Below the pieces are notes generated by a model. That model saw only the letters and a program-made list of their open reading frames with translations, made no database searches and had not been told where the DNA came from. A stretch of DNA of 64,000 nucleotides from Bog-756 sp963704585 (lineage in GTDB: Bacteria; Actinomycetota; Acidimicrobiia; Acidimicrobiales; RAAP-2). Shown piece after piece: positions 46,715-57,900 of the stretch. A program made the position numbers and the translations under genes. The stretch lies in assembly GCA_963704585.1 (NCBI GenBank), contig OY969919.1, forward strand, positions 3,100,001 to 3,164,000. The letters are read 5' to 3'. The first letter of the stretch is position 1. Each line of letters begins with the position of its first letter.

Positions 46715-47990
46715 CTATGCGAACAGTTCTTGACCGAACCACCCGCCAGGTCGGATGCCCGGTGGAACGGCGAACACCGCGCTCCCCACCGGCGTGATGA
46801 ACGAGTTGAGTCGGTCGTGCGCGGCGAGACGCGTCTGGATCGGAACGAACTGTCTTTCGACGTCGCGGACGAAGGCGAGAAAGAGCAGGCCTTCGTCTCG
46901 GATGCCACTCGAGGCACTGACCCCGTTGTCGTAGGAGTAGCCCCTCCGCAGCATGGTGGCGCCGGCGTTGACCTCGCTGCTCGCGAGCCGGACGTGGCTG
47001 TCGACGGGTATCGCCGGCTGGCCGCTCGAAGTCACCTGGTCGAGCTCCAGGGGGCTGAATTCGGTACCGCCCGACAGTGGGGCGCCACTGGCCTTTGTCC
47101 GTCCGATCACGACTTCCTGGTCGGGGGTGCTGAGGCGGTTCCAGCTGGCGACGTCGATCCGGATCCTCCGGACACAGAGGTAGGTGCCGTCCATCATCCA
47201 CGACGGTGCATCCTGTCGGGTCGCCCAGACGGTCGAGTCGAGTGACCGTGAGCCTGGAGGGGGATTCCCGCTTCCGTCCTTGAACCCGATCAGATTTCGA
47301 AAGTCCCCCCCTCGGGTCCCCGTCGGCTGGGGCCTGAAGCCGGCGAGCTGCCAACGAGGCACCGCGATGCCCGCCGCGAGCTTCGTGAGCGCAGCAAGAC
47401 CCTGCGCAGCAACGTCGTCGTCCTCTGCGCAGGACTGCACCATCAGATCGCCGTCTGAGATGCTCGGGTCGAGCTGATCGTTGGGGAATGCCGGCAACGG
47501 CGAAAGTCCAGGCGGCACCCGCGTGCCGAGGTCGAACCGAGCGTCGAACATGGTCCGACCGAAGCCGACGGTCAGCGTCAAGGACGAGGGTCGTAGGCGG
47601 AGGTTCGACTGTGACGCATCGTGTCCGGACATGAGGCTTTCTGCCGAGGAGGTCCAGTACGCGGAGGAGCTCGACCAGTTCCCCCACGTCGCTGGTCGAG
47701 ACATCGAAAGCTCCCACGTGGGCATGGGCGGGCGGCGCCGTTGTGATCCCTGCCTGATGGGACCCGTAGAAGGGCACGAGAGCCTCGGCGAGACCGGTGG
47801 TGTCGGGTGTCGCAGCGCTCGGTCGCGCACCTGAACGTGCACAATCGGTTGCAGCGACGCCAATCCCGGCAAGCATCCAACCCAGGAGCCGCCGCCGAGG
47901 GACGGTCGACCCGTGTCCGGTGCGCCGAGTCCGGTCGAGCTCGTCCGTGGGCGGCAGTGGTCGCGCCGCGTCCGATGGTCCGGGGATCAC
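46715..47990 (-). CDS. Tat-exported DyP-type haem peroxidase (frameshifted here)
   Basis: About 424 residues. The N-terminus has the twin-arginine leader TVPRRRLLGWMLAGIGVA, then the mature start FYGSHQAGITTAPPAHAHVG. Near 47655-47665 one extra base shifts the frame; the rest reads WTSSAESLMSG, LTLTVGFGRTMFD, LPAFPNDQLDP and the catalytic motif GFKDGSGNP. The haem ligand region SHVRLASSEVNAG and distal RRGYSYDNG follow, ending VPPGIRPGGWFGQELF. DyP enzymes oxidise dyes, phenols or haem. Start between the GTGs at 47990 and 47996. It points away from the repeat-protein gene across a 372-base gap. Confidence 0.8.
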
Positions 47991-48362
47991 CGGCACAACT
48001 GTTGCACGTCGCCGTCGAACGTTGACGTGACAAGCGCAGCATCGATGAGTCCGGCGTGGCTGGATGGTCACCGTCCGTGGCGAGCTCTGTGAACGGTGTG
48101 CGAAGCGATTGACTGAGCGCCGTCAGCATGTAACGGTACGGCACCTGGTGTTGTCCGGGCGGGTGACGCAAGGTGCGGAGCGCTTGGAGCAACACGAGGG
48201 CAACACCGTTGGACGTCAGGTTCAGCTCCGACACGTGTCGCGCGATTCGTCGCGACCGTCAACCCCTGCACCTTGCGACGTCCACCGGGGGAGCGCTCGA
48301 CGGCGCAGGCGCGAACTGTGTCGTCGATCTCCCGATAGCAGCGGCGATCGGAGCGTGAATCG
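47991..48362. other. Intergenic region between the divergent DyP and repeat-protein genes
   Basis: No gene seen. It holds an ACACGTGT palindrome (48231-48238) and a GTCGCG/CGCGAC hairpin (48237-48256), about 110 bases before the repeat-protein start. GGAG at 48350-48353 lies 9 bases before the GTG at 48363. The regulatory sites of both genes must lie here, but I cannot define a -10 with confidence. Confidence 0.4.
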
Positions 48363-51300
48363 GTGAGGACGGTCAAGGCGGGTGGAGGCCGGTCGAGCAC
48401 CTCCATGGCACGACGCAGGATCTTTCAACGGTGCGGAATGGTCGTTGTGGCGGCGGTCGTCTTGATGCTGGACGTTCTTGCTCCGGCTGGGGCGTCGCAA
48501 GGATCGGCAGTGGACCGGCACTTCGCGGTCTCGGCACTTTCCGTACAGCTCTCCTCTCCTGCTGCAGGAGCCGAAGAGGTCTCGTACGCGATTGGGTTCA
48601 CGACGAGCGCCACCGGGGCGCTCGCTGCAGGGTCCGACGTCATCGCCATCCAGGCGCCGAGCGGCACCGTCTTTCCGAGCGGAAACGCCTACTCGATGAG
48701 TGTGGGGGGTGGTGCCGGGGTCACGGCTTCGGCGGCGATTCCCGGTGCCAGCAACATCGTCGACGTGACGGTGCCGCAGAGTGTGCCTGCGTCCACCTCG
48801 GTAGGGATCTCGATCGCGGGTGTCACGAATCCCCTGGCGGACGGACCACTCCAGGTGATGACGTCGGCCGATCTCACACCGGTGTCGCAGCTCTTGGGGA
48901 TCGCGTCGGCGACCTCGATCGCCAACCTCACGGTCACGCCCTCGTCGACGGCCGCCGGTGCCGAGGGGGTCAACGACACGATCTCGTTCACCACGAGCTC
49001 GAAGGGCGCACTCGTCGGGGGTTGGTCGAAGATCACCGTCGAGGGCCCTCCCGGCACGGTCTTCCCCGGTGGCTGCTGCGGGAACGGCTACTACGACGTG
49101 AGCGTCGCGGGTGGCGCCGCGGCCACGGCGAGCCCGACGTTCCCCGAAGGCCTCAACGTCGTGGACGTGCTCGTGCCGAACAGTGTCCCGGCCAGCACCG
49201 CGGTCACCCTCAACATCTACGGGGTCACCAACCCGTCCGGGGGAGGTCTCTCGGTGTGGACCTCGAGCGATCCCACCCAGGTCTCGAAGTCGCTCGGGCT
49301 GAAGACGGCGACCTCGATCGCCAACCTCACGGTCACGCCCTCGTCGACGGCCGCCGGTGCCGAGGGGGTCAACGACACGATCTCGTTCACCACGAGCTCG
49401 AAGGGCGCACTCGTCGGGGGTTGGTCGAAGATCACCGTCGAGGGCCCTCCCGGCACGGTCTTCCCCGGTGGCTGCTGCGGGAACGGCTACTACGACGTGA
49501 GCGTCGCGGGTGGCGCCGCGGCCACGGCGAGCCCGACGTTCCCCGAAGGCCTCAACGTCGTGGACGTGCTCGTGCCGAACAGTGTCCCGGCCAGCACCGC
49601 GGTCACCCTCAACATCTACGGGGTCACCAACCCGTCCGGGGGAGGTCTCTCGGTGTGGACCTCGAGCGATCCCACCCAGGTCTCGAAGTCGCTCGGGCTG
49701 AAGACGGCGACCTCGATCGCCAACCTCACGGTCACGCCCTCGTCGACGGCCGCCGGTGCCGAGGGGGTCAACGACACGATCTCGTTCACCACGAGCTCGA
49801 AGGGCGCACTCGTCGGGGGTTGGTCGAAGATCACCGTCGAGGGCCCTCCCGGCACGGTCTTCCCCGGTGGCTGCTGCGGGAACGGCTACTACGACGTGAG
49901 CGTCGCGGGTGGCGCCGCGGCCACGGCGAGCCCGACGTTCCCCGAAGGCCTCAACGTCGTGGACGTGCTCGTGCCGAACAGTGTCCCGGCCAGCACCGCG
50001 GTCACCCTCAACATCTACGGGGTCACCAACCCGTCCGGGGGAGGTCTCTCGGTGTGGACCTCGAGCGATCCCACCCAGGTCTCGAAGTCGCTCGGGCTGA
50101 AGACGGCGACCTCGATCGCCAACCTCACGGTCACGCCCTCGTCGACGGCCGCCGGTGCCGAGGGGGTCAACGACACGATCTCGTTCACCACGAGCTCGAA
50201 GGGCGCACTCGTCGGGGGTTGGTCGAAGATCACCGTCGAGGGCCCTCCCGGCACGGTCTTCCCCGGTGGCTGCTGCGGGAACGGCTACTACGACGTGAGC
50301 GTCGCGGGTGGCGCCGCGGCCACGGCGAGCCCGACGTTCCCCGAAGGCCTCAACGTCGTGGACGTGCTCGTGCCGAACAGTGTCCCGGCCAGCACCGCGG
50401 TCACCCTCAACATCTACGGGGTCACCAACCCGTCCGGGGGAGGTCTCTCGGTGTGGACCTCGAGCGATCCCACCCAGGTCTCGAAGTCGCTCGGGCTGAA
50501 GACGGCGACCTCGATCGCCAACCTCACGGTCACGCCCTCGTCGACGGCCGCCGGTGCCGAGGGGGTCAACGACACGATCTCGTTCACCACGAGCTCGAAG
50601 GGCGCACTCGTCGGGGGTTGGTCGAAGATCACCGTCGAGGGCCCTCCCGGCACGGTCTTCCCCGGTGGCTGCTGCGGGAACGGCTACTACGACGTGAGCG
50701 TCGCGGGTGGCGCCGCGGCCACGGCGAGCCCGACGTTCCCCGAAGGCCTCAACGTCGTGGACGTGCTCGTGCCGAACAGTGTCCCGGCCAGCACCGCGGT
50801 CACCCTCAACATCTACGGGGTCACCAACCCGTCCGGGGGAGGTCTCTCGGTGTGGACCTCGAGCGATCCCACCCAGGTCTCGAAGTCGCTCGGGCTGAAG
50901 ACGGCGACCTCGATCGCCAACCTCACGGTCACGCCCTCGTCGACGGCCGCCGGTGCCGAGGGGGTCAACGACACGATCTCGTTCACCACGAGCTCGAAGG
51001 GCGCACTCGTCGGGGGTTGGTCGAAGATCACCGTCGAGGGCCCTCCCGGCACGGTCTTCCCACAGAGCAATGAGTACAGCGTGGCCGTCGGCGGAGGTGC
51101 TGCCGTGGGTACCTCGTGGACGGTGCCGGCCGGACGCGACGTCGTGGACGTGCTCGTCCCCAACAGCGTCAGTCCTGGTTCCACGGTGACGCTCAGCGTT
51201 GCGGGGGTCACGAACCCCGGCCAGGGGAAGCAGCACTTTTCCGTCTCGACCTCGAGCGACTGGATCGCGGTGTCGAAGAGCATCACCTTCATCGGCAGTA

Positions 51301-54300
51301 CGCCGGCACTGACCTCGGTGAGCGGGGCCTCCGTCGTGCCGTCGAGCGCCTCGGTGGGGGCCACCGCGGTGACCTACAAGGTCACCTTCACCGCGACCTC
51401 GGCTCTGCCGGTCAACGCGGGGACGCCCTCGAACGGTGGGGCCATCGTGCTGGCCGCGCCCTTCGGCACCCAGTTCCCCCACAACTCCGGCGACTACGCG
51501 GTCGCCGACACGACCGCCGGGTGGTCGACGACCTACGTCTCCGACACCGAGTCGATCGCCAACGGTGGGGCGACGGTCAGCATCAATCCGCTCGACGCGA
51601 TCAACGCCGGGGACTCGATCACCGTGGTCGTCTCGTTCGTCCGCAACCCCGAGGCGACCGGCGGCAGCCTGTCGGTCTCCACCACGGCCGACCCGGTCCC
51701 GATGTCCGCGACCCTCGGACTGGCCGCGGCCACTTCGGTGAGCGGGGCCTCCGTCGTGCCGTCGAGCGCCTCGGTGGGGGCCACCGCGGTGACCTACAAG
51801 GTCACCTTCACCGCGACCTCGGCTCTGCCGGTCAACGCGGGGACGCCCTCGAACGGTGGGGCCATCGTGCTGGCCGCGCCCTTCGGCACCCAGTTCCCCC
51901 ACAACTCCGGCGACTACGCGGTCGCCGACACGACCGCCGGGTGGTCGACGACCTACGTCTCCGACACCGAGTCGATCGCCAACGGTGGGGCGACGGTCAG
52001 CATCAATCCGCTCGACGCGATCAACGCCGGGGACTCGATCACCGTGGTCGTCTCGTTCGTCCGCAACCCCGAGGCGACCGGCGGCAGCCTGTCGGTCTCC
52101 ACCACGGCCGACCCGGTCCCGATGTCCGCGACCCTCGGACTGGCCGCGGCCACTTCGGTGAGCGGGGCCTCCGTCGTGCCGTCGAGCGCCTCGGTGGGGG
52201 CCACCGCGGTGACCTACAAGGTCACCTTCACCGCGACCTCGGCTCTGCCGGTCAACGCGGGGACGCCCTCGAACGGTGGGGCCATCGTGCTGGCCGCGCC
52301 CTTCGGCACCCAGTTCCCCCACAACTCCGGCGACTACGCGGTCGCCGACACGACCGCCGGGTGGTCGACGACCTACGTCTCCGACACCGAGTCGATCGCC
52401 AACGGTGGGGCGACGGTCAGCATCAATCCGCTCGACGCGATCAACGCCGGGGACTCGATCACCGTGGTCGTCTCGTTCGTCCGCAACCCCGAGGCGACCG
52501 GCGGCAGCCTGTCGGTCTCCACCACGGCCGACCCGGTCCCGATGTCCGCGACCCTCGGACTGGCCGCGGCCACTTCGGTGAGCGGGGCCTCCGTCGTGCC
52601 GTCGAGCGCCTCGGTGGGGGCCACCGCGGTGACCTACAAGGTCACCTTCACCGCGACCTCGGCTCTGCCGGTCAACGCGGGGACGCCCTCGAACGGTGGG
52701 GCCATCGTGCTGGCCGCGCCCTTCGGCACCCAGTTCCCCCACAACTCCGGCGACTACGCGGTCGCCGACACGACCGCCGGGTGGTCGACGACCTACGTCT
52801 CCGACACCGAGTCGATCGCCAACGGTGGGGCGACGGTCAGCATCAATCCGCTCGACGCGATCAACGCCGGGGACTCGATCACCGTGGTCGTCTCGTTCGT
52901 CCGCAACCCCGAGGCGACCGGCGGCAGCCTGTCGGTCTCCACCACGGCCGACCCGGTCCCGATGTCCGCGACCCTCGGACTGGCCGCGGCCACTTCGGTG
53001 AGCGGGGCCTCCGTCGTGCCGTCGAGCGCCTCGGTGGGGGCCACCGCGGTGACCTACAAGGTCACCTTCACCGCGACCTCGGCTCTGCCGGTCAACGCGG
53101 GGACGCCCTCGAACGGTGGGGCCATCGTGCTGGCCGCGCCCTTCGGCACCCAGTTCCCCCACAACTACGGCGACTACGCGGTCGCCGACACGACCGCCGG
53201 GTGGTCGACGACCTACGTCTCCGACACCGAGTCGATCGCCAACGGTGGGGCGACGGTCAGCATCAATCCGCTCGACGCGATCAACGCCGGGGACTCGATC
53301 ACCGTGGTCGTCTCGTTCGTCCGCAACCCCGAGGCGACCGGCGGCAGCCTGTCGGTCTCCACCACGGCCGACCCGGTCCCGATGTCCGCGACCCTCGGAC
53401 TGGCCGCGGCCACTTCGGTGAGCGGGGCCTCCGTCGTGCCGTCGAGCGCCTCGGTGGGGGCCACCGCGGTGACCTACAAGGTCACCTTCACCGCGACCTC
53501 GGCTCTGCCGGTCAACGCGGGGACGCCCTCGAACGGTGGGGCCATCGTGCTGGCCGCGCCCTTCGGCACCCAGTTCCCCCACAACTACGGCGACTACGCG
53601 GTCGCCGACACGACCGCCGGGTGGTCGACGACCTACGTCTCCGACACCGAGTCGATCGCCAACGGTGGGGCGACGGTCAGCATCAATCCGCTCGACGCGA
53701 TCAACGCCGGGGACTCGATCACCGTGGTCGTCTCGTTGGTCGAGCATCCGACTGCCGGCACCTTCATGCTGTCGACGACGGCGGATCCGACGGCGATCTC
53801 ACTCGGCACCCTTTCTCTGCCTCCCGCCCCGACGTTCGTCGCGGTGGCAAGCGCCGGCGCCAACGCCGCCACGGTCACGTGGAGCCCCGTGAGCACGGCG
53901 ATCACGCCGATCGAGGCCATCCTCGTCACGGTCACGAGCGGCCCGAACACCGGAGAGCAAGTTGCCGTCGCCGGTACCTCGACCGCGGCGCTCGTCTCCG
54001 GTCTCGTTGCGGGTCCCACGACCTTCTCGGTGCAGGCTTTCGACGTCGTCGGGTCGAGTCCTCCGGCCGTCTCCCCGTCCTTGGCTGTGCGAGGCGTATC
54101 GGGAAAGGCAACCTATGCGTCAACGGTCCTGGCCAACCATCCGGCGCTCTTCTACCGGCTCGGAGACACATCACCCACGGCGATGGCCGACTCCTCGGGA
54201 ACTTCACCATCGGGCTCGAGCGCGACCGGCTACTACAACTCGGCGGACGGGGGTCTCTACGGCTCCCCGAGTGTCATCTTGAACGAGCGCCCGGGAGCGC

Positions 54301-54830
54301 TGACCTCCGATCCGAATGCAGGCGCCGTGGCAGATGTCGCCACCGGTCCCTCCGGTGGATGGATCGGGATGGGCGCGCAAGACGCACCTGCGGGATCGAC
54401 GTCTCGAACTGTCGAAGTGTGGTTCGAGACCAGCACGAGCGCGTTCAGTCCGTCTTGCCTGGTCGGCTGGGGATCCACCGCGACTGACGGCGCGTTCGAC
54501 GTGTGCATCTCTGCAGCGAACCAGTTGGAGGTGTCAGGTGAACGTGACGACCACGTGTTCACGACGCCCTCTGCCGTCAATGACGGGCATTGGCATCTCG
54601 CGACCGTTGTCTCCGTCGGAACGGCATTGTCGGTCTACCTCGACGGTTCGCTCATCGGCACCGGCGCCTTCAATGCGAGCCCGAACACCGCTCTCGACTA
54701 TCCGATCATGGTTGGTTCGGACACCACACAGCAGTTGGGTGACTCCGGGATCTCACTGGACGACCTCGCCGTCTATCCGAGTGCGCTATCGGCATCCCAG
54801 GTCCAAGCCGACGATGCAGCTGGGCTCTAG
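48363..54830 (+). CDS. Giant exported tandem-repeat protein with Fn3-like and LamG-like C-terminus
   Basis: 2155 residues. The start has a basic stretch and MVVVAAVVLMLDVLAPAGAS as signal sequence. A diverged first unit is followed by five full and one partial copy of a 133-residue unit (SIANLTVTPSSTAAGAEGVN onward, with an adjacent Cys pair in PGGCCGNGYYDVSV), then five full and one partial copy of a 140-residue unit (TSVSGASVVPSSASVGATAV onward). The two unit types are distant relatives with a shared beta-sandwich plan (SFTTSSKGAL / TFTATSALP). After them come a fibronectin III-like domain with ATVTWSPVSTAITP and a LamG/concanavalin-like domain with ALFYRLGDTSPTAMADSSG and WHLATVVSVGTALSVYLDG. 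Likely an extended cell-surface adhesin. No LPXTG anchor at the end. Confidence 0.8.
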   Translation: MRTVKAGGGRSSTSMARRRIFQRCGMVVVAAVVLMLDVLAPAGASQGSAVDRHFAVSALSVQLSSPAAGAEEVSYAIGFTTSATGALAAGSDVIAIQAPSGTVFPSGNAYSMSVGGGAGVTASAAIPGASNIVDVTVPQSVPASTSVGISIAGVTNPLADGPLQVMTSADLTPVSQLLGIASATSIANLTVTPSSTAAGAEGVNDTISFTTSSKGALVGGWSKITVEGPPGTVFPGGCCGNGYYDVSVAGGAAATASPTFPEGLNVVDVLVPNSVPASTAVTLNIYGVTNPSGGGLSVWTSSDPTQVSKSLGLKTATSIANLTVTPSSTAAGAEGVNDTISFTTSSKGALVGGWSKITVEGPPGTVFPGGCCGNGYYDVSVAGGAAATASPTFPEGLNVVDVLVPNSVPASTAVTLNIYGVTNPSGGGLSVWTSSDPTQVSKSLGLKTATSIANLTVTPSSTAAGAEGVNDTISFTTSSKGALVGGWSKITVEGPPGTVFPGGCCGNGYYDVSVAGGAAATASPTFPEGLNVVDVLVPNSVPASTAVTLNIYGVTNPSGGGLSVWTSSDPTQVSKSLGLKTATSIANLTVTPSSTAAGAEGVNDTISFTTSSKGALVGGWSKITVEGPPGTVFPGGCCGNGYYDVSVAGGAAATASPTFPEGLNVVDVLVPNSVPASTAVTLNIYGVTNPSGGGLSVWTSSDPTQVSKSLGLKTATSIANLTVTPSSTAAGAEGVNDTISFTTSSKGALVGGWSKITVEGPPGTVFPGGCCGNGYYDVSVAGGAAATASPTFPEGLNVVDVLVPNSVPASTAVTLNIYGVTNPSGGGLSVWTSSDPTQVSKSLGLKTATSIANLTVTPSSTAAGAEGVNDTISFTTSSKGALVGGWSKITVEGPPGTVFPQSNEYSVAVGGGAAVGTSWTVPAGRDVVDVLVPNSVSPGSTVTLSVAGVTNPGQGKQHFSVSTSSDWIAVSKSITFIGSTPALTSVSGASVVPSSASVGATAVTYKVTFTATSALPVNAGTPSNGGAIVLAAPFGTQFPHNSGDYAVADTTAGWSTTYVSDTESIANGGATVSINPLDAINAGDSITVVVSFVRNPEATGGSLSVSTTADPVPMSATLGLAAATSVSGASVVPSSASVGATAVTYKVTFTATSALPVNAGTPSNGGAIVLAAPFGTQFPHNSGDYAVADTTAGWSTTYVSDTESIANGGATVSINPLDAINAGDSITVVVSFVRNPEATGGSLSVSTTADPVPMSATLGLAAATSVSGASVVPSSASVGATAVTYKVTFTATSALPVNAGTPSNGGAIVLAAPFGTQFPHNSGDYAVADTTAGWSTTYVSDTESIANGGATVSINPLDAINAGDSITVVVSFVRNPEATGGSLSVSTTADPVPMSATLGLAAATSVSGASVVPSSASVGATAVTYKVTFTATSALPVNAGTPSNGGAIVLAAPFGTQFPHNSGDYAVADTTAGWSTTYVSDTESIANGGATVSINPLDAINAGDSITVVVSFVRNPEATGGSLSVSTTADPVPMSATLGLAAATSVSGASVVPSSASVGATAVTYKVTFTATSALPVNAGTPSNGGAIVLAAPFGTQFPHNYGDYAVADTTAGWSTTYVSDTESIANGGATVSINPLDAINAGDSITVVVSFVRNPEATGGSLSVSTTADPVPMSATLGLAAATSVSGASVVPSSASVGATAVTYKVTFTATSALPVNAGTPSNGGAIVLAAPFGTQFPHNYGDYAVADTTAGWSTTYVSDTESIANGGATVSINPLDAINAGDSITVVVSLVEHPTAGTFMLSTTADPTAISLGTLSLPPAPTFVAVASAGANAATVTWSPVSTAITPIEAILVTVTSGPNTGEQVAVAGTSTAALVSGLVAGPTTFSVQAFDVVGSSPPAVSPSLAVRGVSGKATYASTVLANHPALFYRLGDTSPTAMADSSGTSPSGSSATGYYNSADGGLYGSPSVILNERPGALTSDPNAGAVADVATGPSGGWIGMGAQDAPAGSTSRTVEVWFETSTSAFSPSCLVGWGSTATDGAFDVCISAANQLEVSGERDDHVFTTPSAVNDGHWHLATVVSVGTALSVYLDGSLIGTGAFNASPNTALDYPIMVGSDTTQQLGDSGISLDDLAVYPSALSASQVQADDAAGL
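48911..51060 (+). repeat. Tandem repeat A, 399-bp period, five full plus one partial copy
   Basis: Unit starts at 48911, 49310, 49709, 50108, 50507 and 50906 (the last cut at 51060). Each unit encodes 133 residues. Along the lines I compared the copies are identical, apart from a different base or two at the very first junction. Such identity over 2.1 kb suggests recent expansion or active homogenisation. Confidence 0.9.
51315..53737 (+). repeat. Tandem repeat B, 420-bp period, five full plus one partial copy
   Basis: Unit starts at 51315, 51735, 52155, 52575, 52995 and 53415 (the last diverges at 53738). Each full unit encodes 140 residues. The only change I see is TCC to TAC (Ser to Tyr) at the same place in units 5 and 6 (CACAACTCC versus CACAACTAC), so those two share a more recent origin. 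Confidence 0.9.
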
Positions 54831-54945
54831 AGGCGGAGAAGATTCACCGATCACACAACGATGCGCGGCGAGCGGAGGAGAGCACCGTGGCTCCTTCGTG
54901 CGACCGCGCGAACTCGACGGAAGGGAAGGGGCGAAATGACTCGAC

Positions 54946-57900
54946 GTGAGGTCGCGCGTGCTGCGGAGCAGGTCGGGACGGGCCGGGTTCAGGGCCGCGT
55001 TGGTGGTGGCGTTCTCGCTGGGACTGGGTGCCACGGTGTTTGTCCCTGCAGCGAGCGTTTCCGCCACTCAGGTAGCGGGGGGATCGACGGCGCCCACCCT
55101 GTCCGCAGCGCCGACTTCGAGCTCGAAGTTCCGGTACACCTATTACGCAGACGGAGCCCTTCACACGGTGATCAGCCCCACCGCCACCAAGGCCACCTAC
55201 ACCTACGACAAGGACGGAAACGTCGTCGCGATCTCCACGGGGCCCGCCGCCGCGTCCGTTTCCGCCGCTGCAGCCACTCCGGCGACGCCCCACCCGATGG
55301 TTTCATCGGTCGACCCCCCGGTGGCGAGCGCTGGTGCTGAGGTCACCATCTCCGGGACAGGGTTTGCAGCCGATCCGTTGTCGAACGACGTGCGAATCGG
55401 CACGCTGATGGCCCACGTGGTCTCGAGCACGGCGTCATCCCTGACGGTGATCGTTCCTCCCGGTTCGGGCGGCGGGGCGGTCACAGTTGCCACCCCCGGC
55501 GGCATGTCGAGTCCGGGGCCACGTCTCACGGTGCATCAGGTTTCTCCCGCCGATCTGGCCGCAGACGAGCACCGCCTTCCTTCGACAGGGGCAACTCCGG
55601 CTGGCTCGGGAGTGACGGGTTTGAGCGGCGTGGTCCGGAACACGTCGGGTGCGCCACTGTCCGGCGTGACGATCACCGTCAGCGATGGATGGGACCAGGG
55701 AGATTCGACGACGAAGAGCGATCGCAACGGTCGGTTCGACCTGACCGACCTGTCACCCGGTCACCGCGAGCTCACGATCGACGGTTCGAGCGCCGGTCGA
55801 TTCGGCTACTACGTCGAACCGATCGATCTCACCGAGGGGAGGACCACGTCCATACCGACGCCGATCTGGCTCGACGCCCAGCGGCAGCGCAACACCGTGA
55901 GCATCCCGGTGCGGCCGGCGCAACAGGTGATCGTGCGCGCCCCGCAGGATCCCCGATTTGAGATCGTGGTTCCCAAAGGCACGACGATCACCGATCACCG
56001 GGGCCACGTGGTCACCCGCCTGACAATTACGAAGGTGCCGCTGGGCCGGACCCCGGTTCCGCTCCTGCGCAGCATGTCAGCGTTCTTCGACGTGCAGCCG
56101 GGCGACGCATCCGTCAGCGGGCCCGGTCTTCGGGTGATCTATCCGAACCAGTCCGGGCAGCCGGCCGGGACCGTGCTCCCGTATGTCGCAGCAACCCCCT
56201 ACGGCACCACAAGCGGTTGGTCGACCTACGGCACCGGGACGGTGAGCGCTGACGGGAAGTCGATCGTCGCTTCGGGAGCTTCGGCACTCGCCACGATCAT
56301 GCCCTTCACCTACGTCGGCACCCCTCCGCCGGTCGGTCCCCCGAACAACAACAGCAATCCGAACAGCGGAGATCCCGTTGATCTGGCAACCGGACTCTAC
56401 GTGATGAACAAGACCGACTTGTCGCTCAACGACTCGATGCCGATCGATCTCACACGCACCTATCGCCAGCTCGATCCGAACATGCGGGATTTCGGACTGG
56501 GGATGACCGACAACTTCTCCTACTTCATCAACTTCCCGATTTCCTCCGTGATCGGACCCGGTCCGGTGCAACTCGTCGAGCCCGACGGGACCCAGGTGCA
56601 GTACGTGCCGACGAACCAACCGGGATGCGATGCGGTGACCGTGCCGTGCCACTACAGCGCGGCGACCGCACCGTCGTCGTGGACCGGTTCCACACTGACG
56701 GCGAACTACCTCGGCGGATACTACGGAGAAGCCGACTCTTGGACGCTGAAGCTCCTCGATGGGACCACCTACCAGTTCTGCACCAATCTGAGTCAACTTT
56801 GTTCGATCACCGATCGATTCGGCAATGCGATCACGATCGAGAGGACACCTGTGCCGGTCAATCCGGACCGCTCGGACATCGCCCGCGTGATCTCGCCTGA
56901 CGGCGATTGGATCGCCTTCAATTGGGGAGCTTGCGGTGGCGTGACCGCCATGAAGTGCGTGAGCTCGATCACGGACAACATCGGTCGCTCAGTGAGCTAC
57001 ACCTACGACAGCAATGGCCGGCTGCTCAGTGCGACCGACCCCAATGGGAATGGAGTGCAGACGGGCTACCAGTGGTTTCCCTGTCTCTCGGCTGGATCGA
57101 TCCAGTGCACGGAGGTGCAAAGCGTCACCGACGCAAGGGGCAAGGTCGAGCTGACCAATGCGTACTTCCCAGGTGGTCAGGTGCAGACACAGCAGATCGC
57201 GACCGGTGGGACCTATCAGTTCAACTACACGATGTCAGGCTCGAGCGTCGCATCGTCGACGGTGACCGATCCCATGGGCCGAGTGAGCGATGTCAACTTC
57301 GACCCGCAGGGAGGTGTGACGGCGGAGACCATCGGCGCGGGTACGGCCGACGCGCAGACCACGTCGTTCATTCGCGACCCGGCGACGGACCTGGTGCAGT
57401 CGACGACCGATCCTTTGGGCCGGACCACGAGCTACACCTACAACGCGAATGCCCAGGTCGCGAGCCAGACGGCGCTTGCCGAGCTGCCGCCGTCGCAGCA
57501 GCTGGTGACGTCGTTCACCTACGACTCCACTTACGGACGTCTGACAGGTGTGACCGACCCCTTGAACTACAAGACCAGCATCGCGTACGAGGATCCGGTC
57601 GATGTGACCACGCAACCGGACGTCGAGGTGATCACTGATCCTCTCGGGCATGTGACGACGGTGACATCGCTGCGCGGCCAACCCGTCCAGGTGAAGGACG
57701 CGCTCGGGCGAAGTTCGACCATTGGCTACGAAAGTGGACTTCCCATCGCCATCACGGATCCGATCGGGAATACGACCTCTGATTTCTACGACGCTGCAGG
57801 ACGGCGCCTGAGCATCACCACACCATCGGGAGGAACTACTTCCTTCTCGTATGACAACGACAATCAGATGACGTCCTCAGTCGATCCCCTGGGTCACAAG

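Noticed and set aside
48911..53737. CRISPR-like repeat structure
   Set aside because: Repeats are 399 and 420 bp, adjoining, coding and in frame, with no spacers and no cas genes.
48222..53747. An 1841-codon open frame on the minus strand opposite the repeat arrays
   Set aside because: It mirrors the tandem repeats and high GC of the plus-strand gene; its Arg/Gly/Asp-rich product has no start context, signal or domain.
54861..55340. A gene from the ATG at 54936 with a fair ribosome site
   Set aside because: Its frame gives no signal peptide or domain and soon conflicts with the RHS frame, which has a clear signal sequence from 54946.
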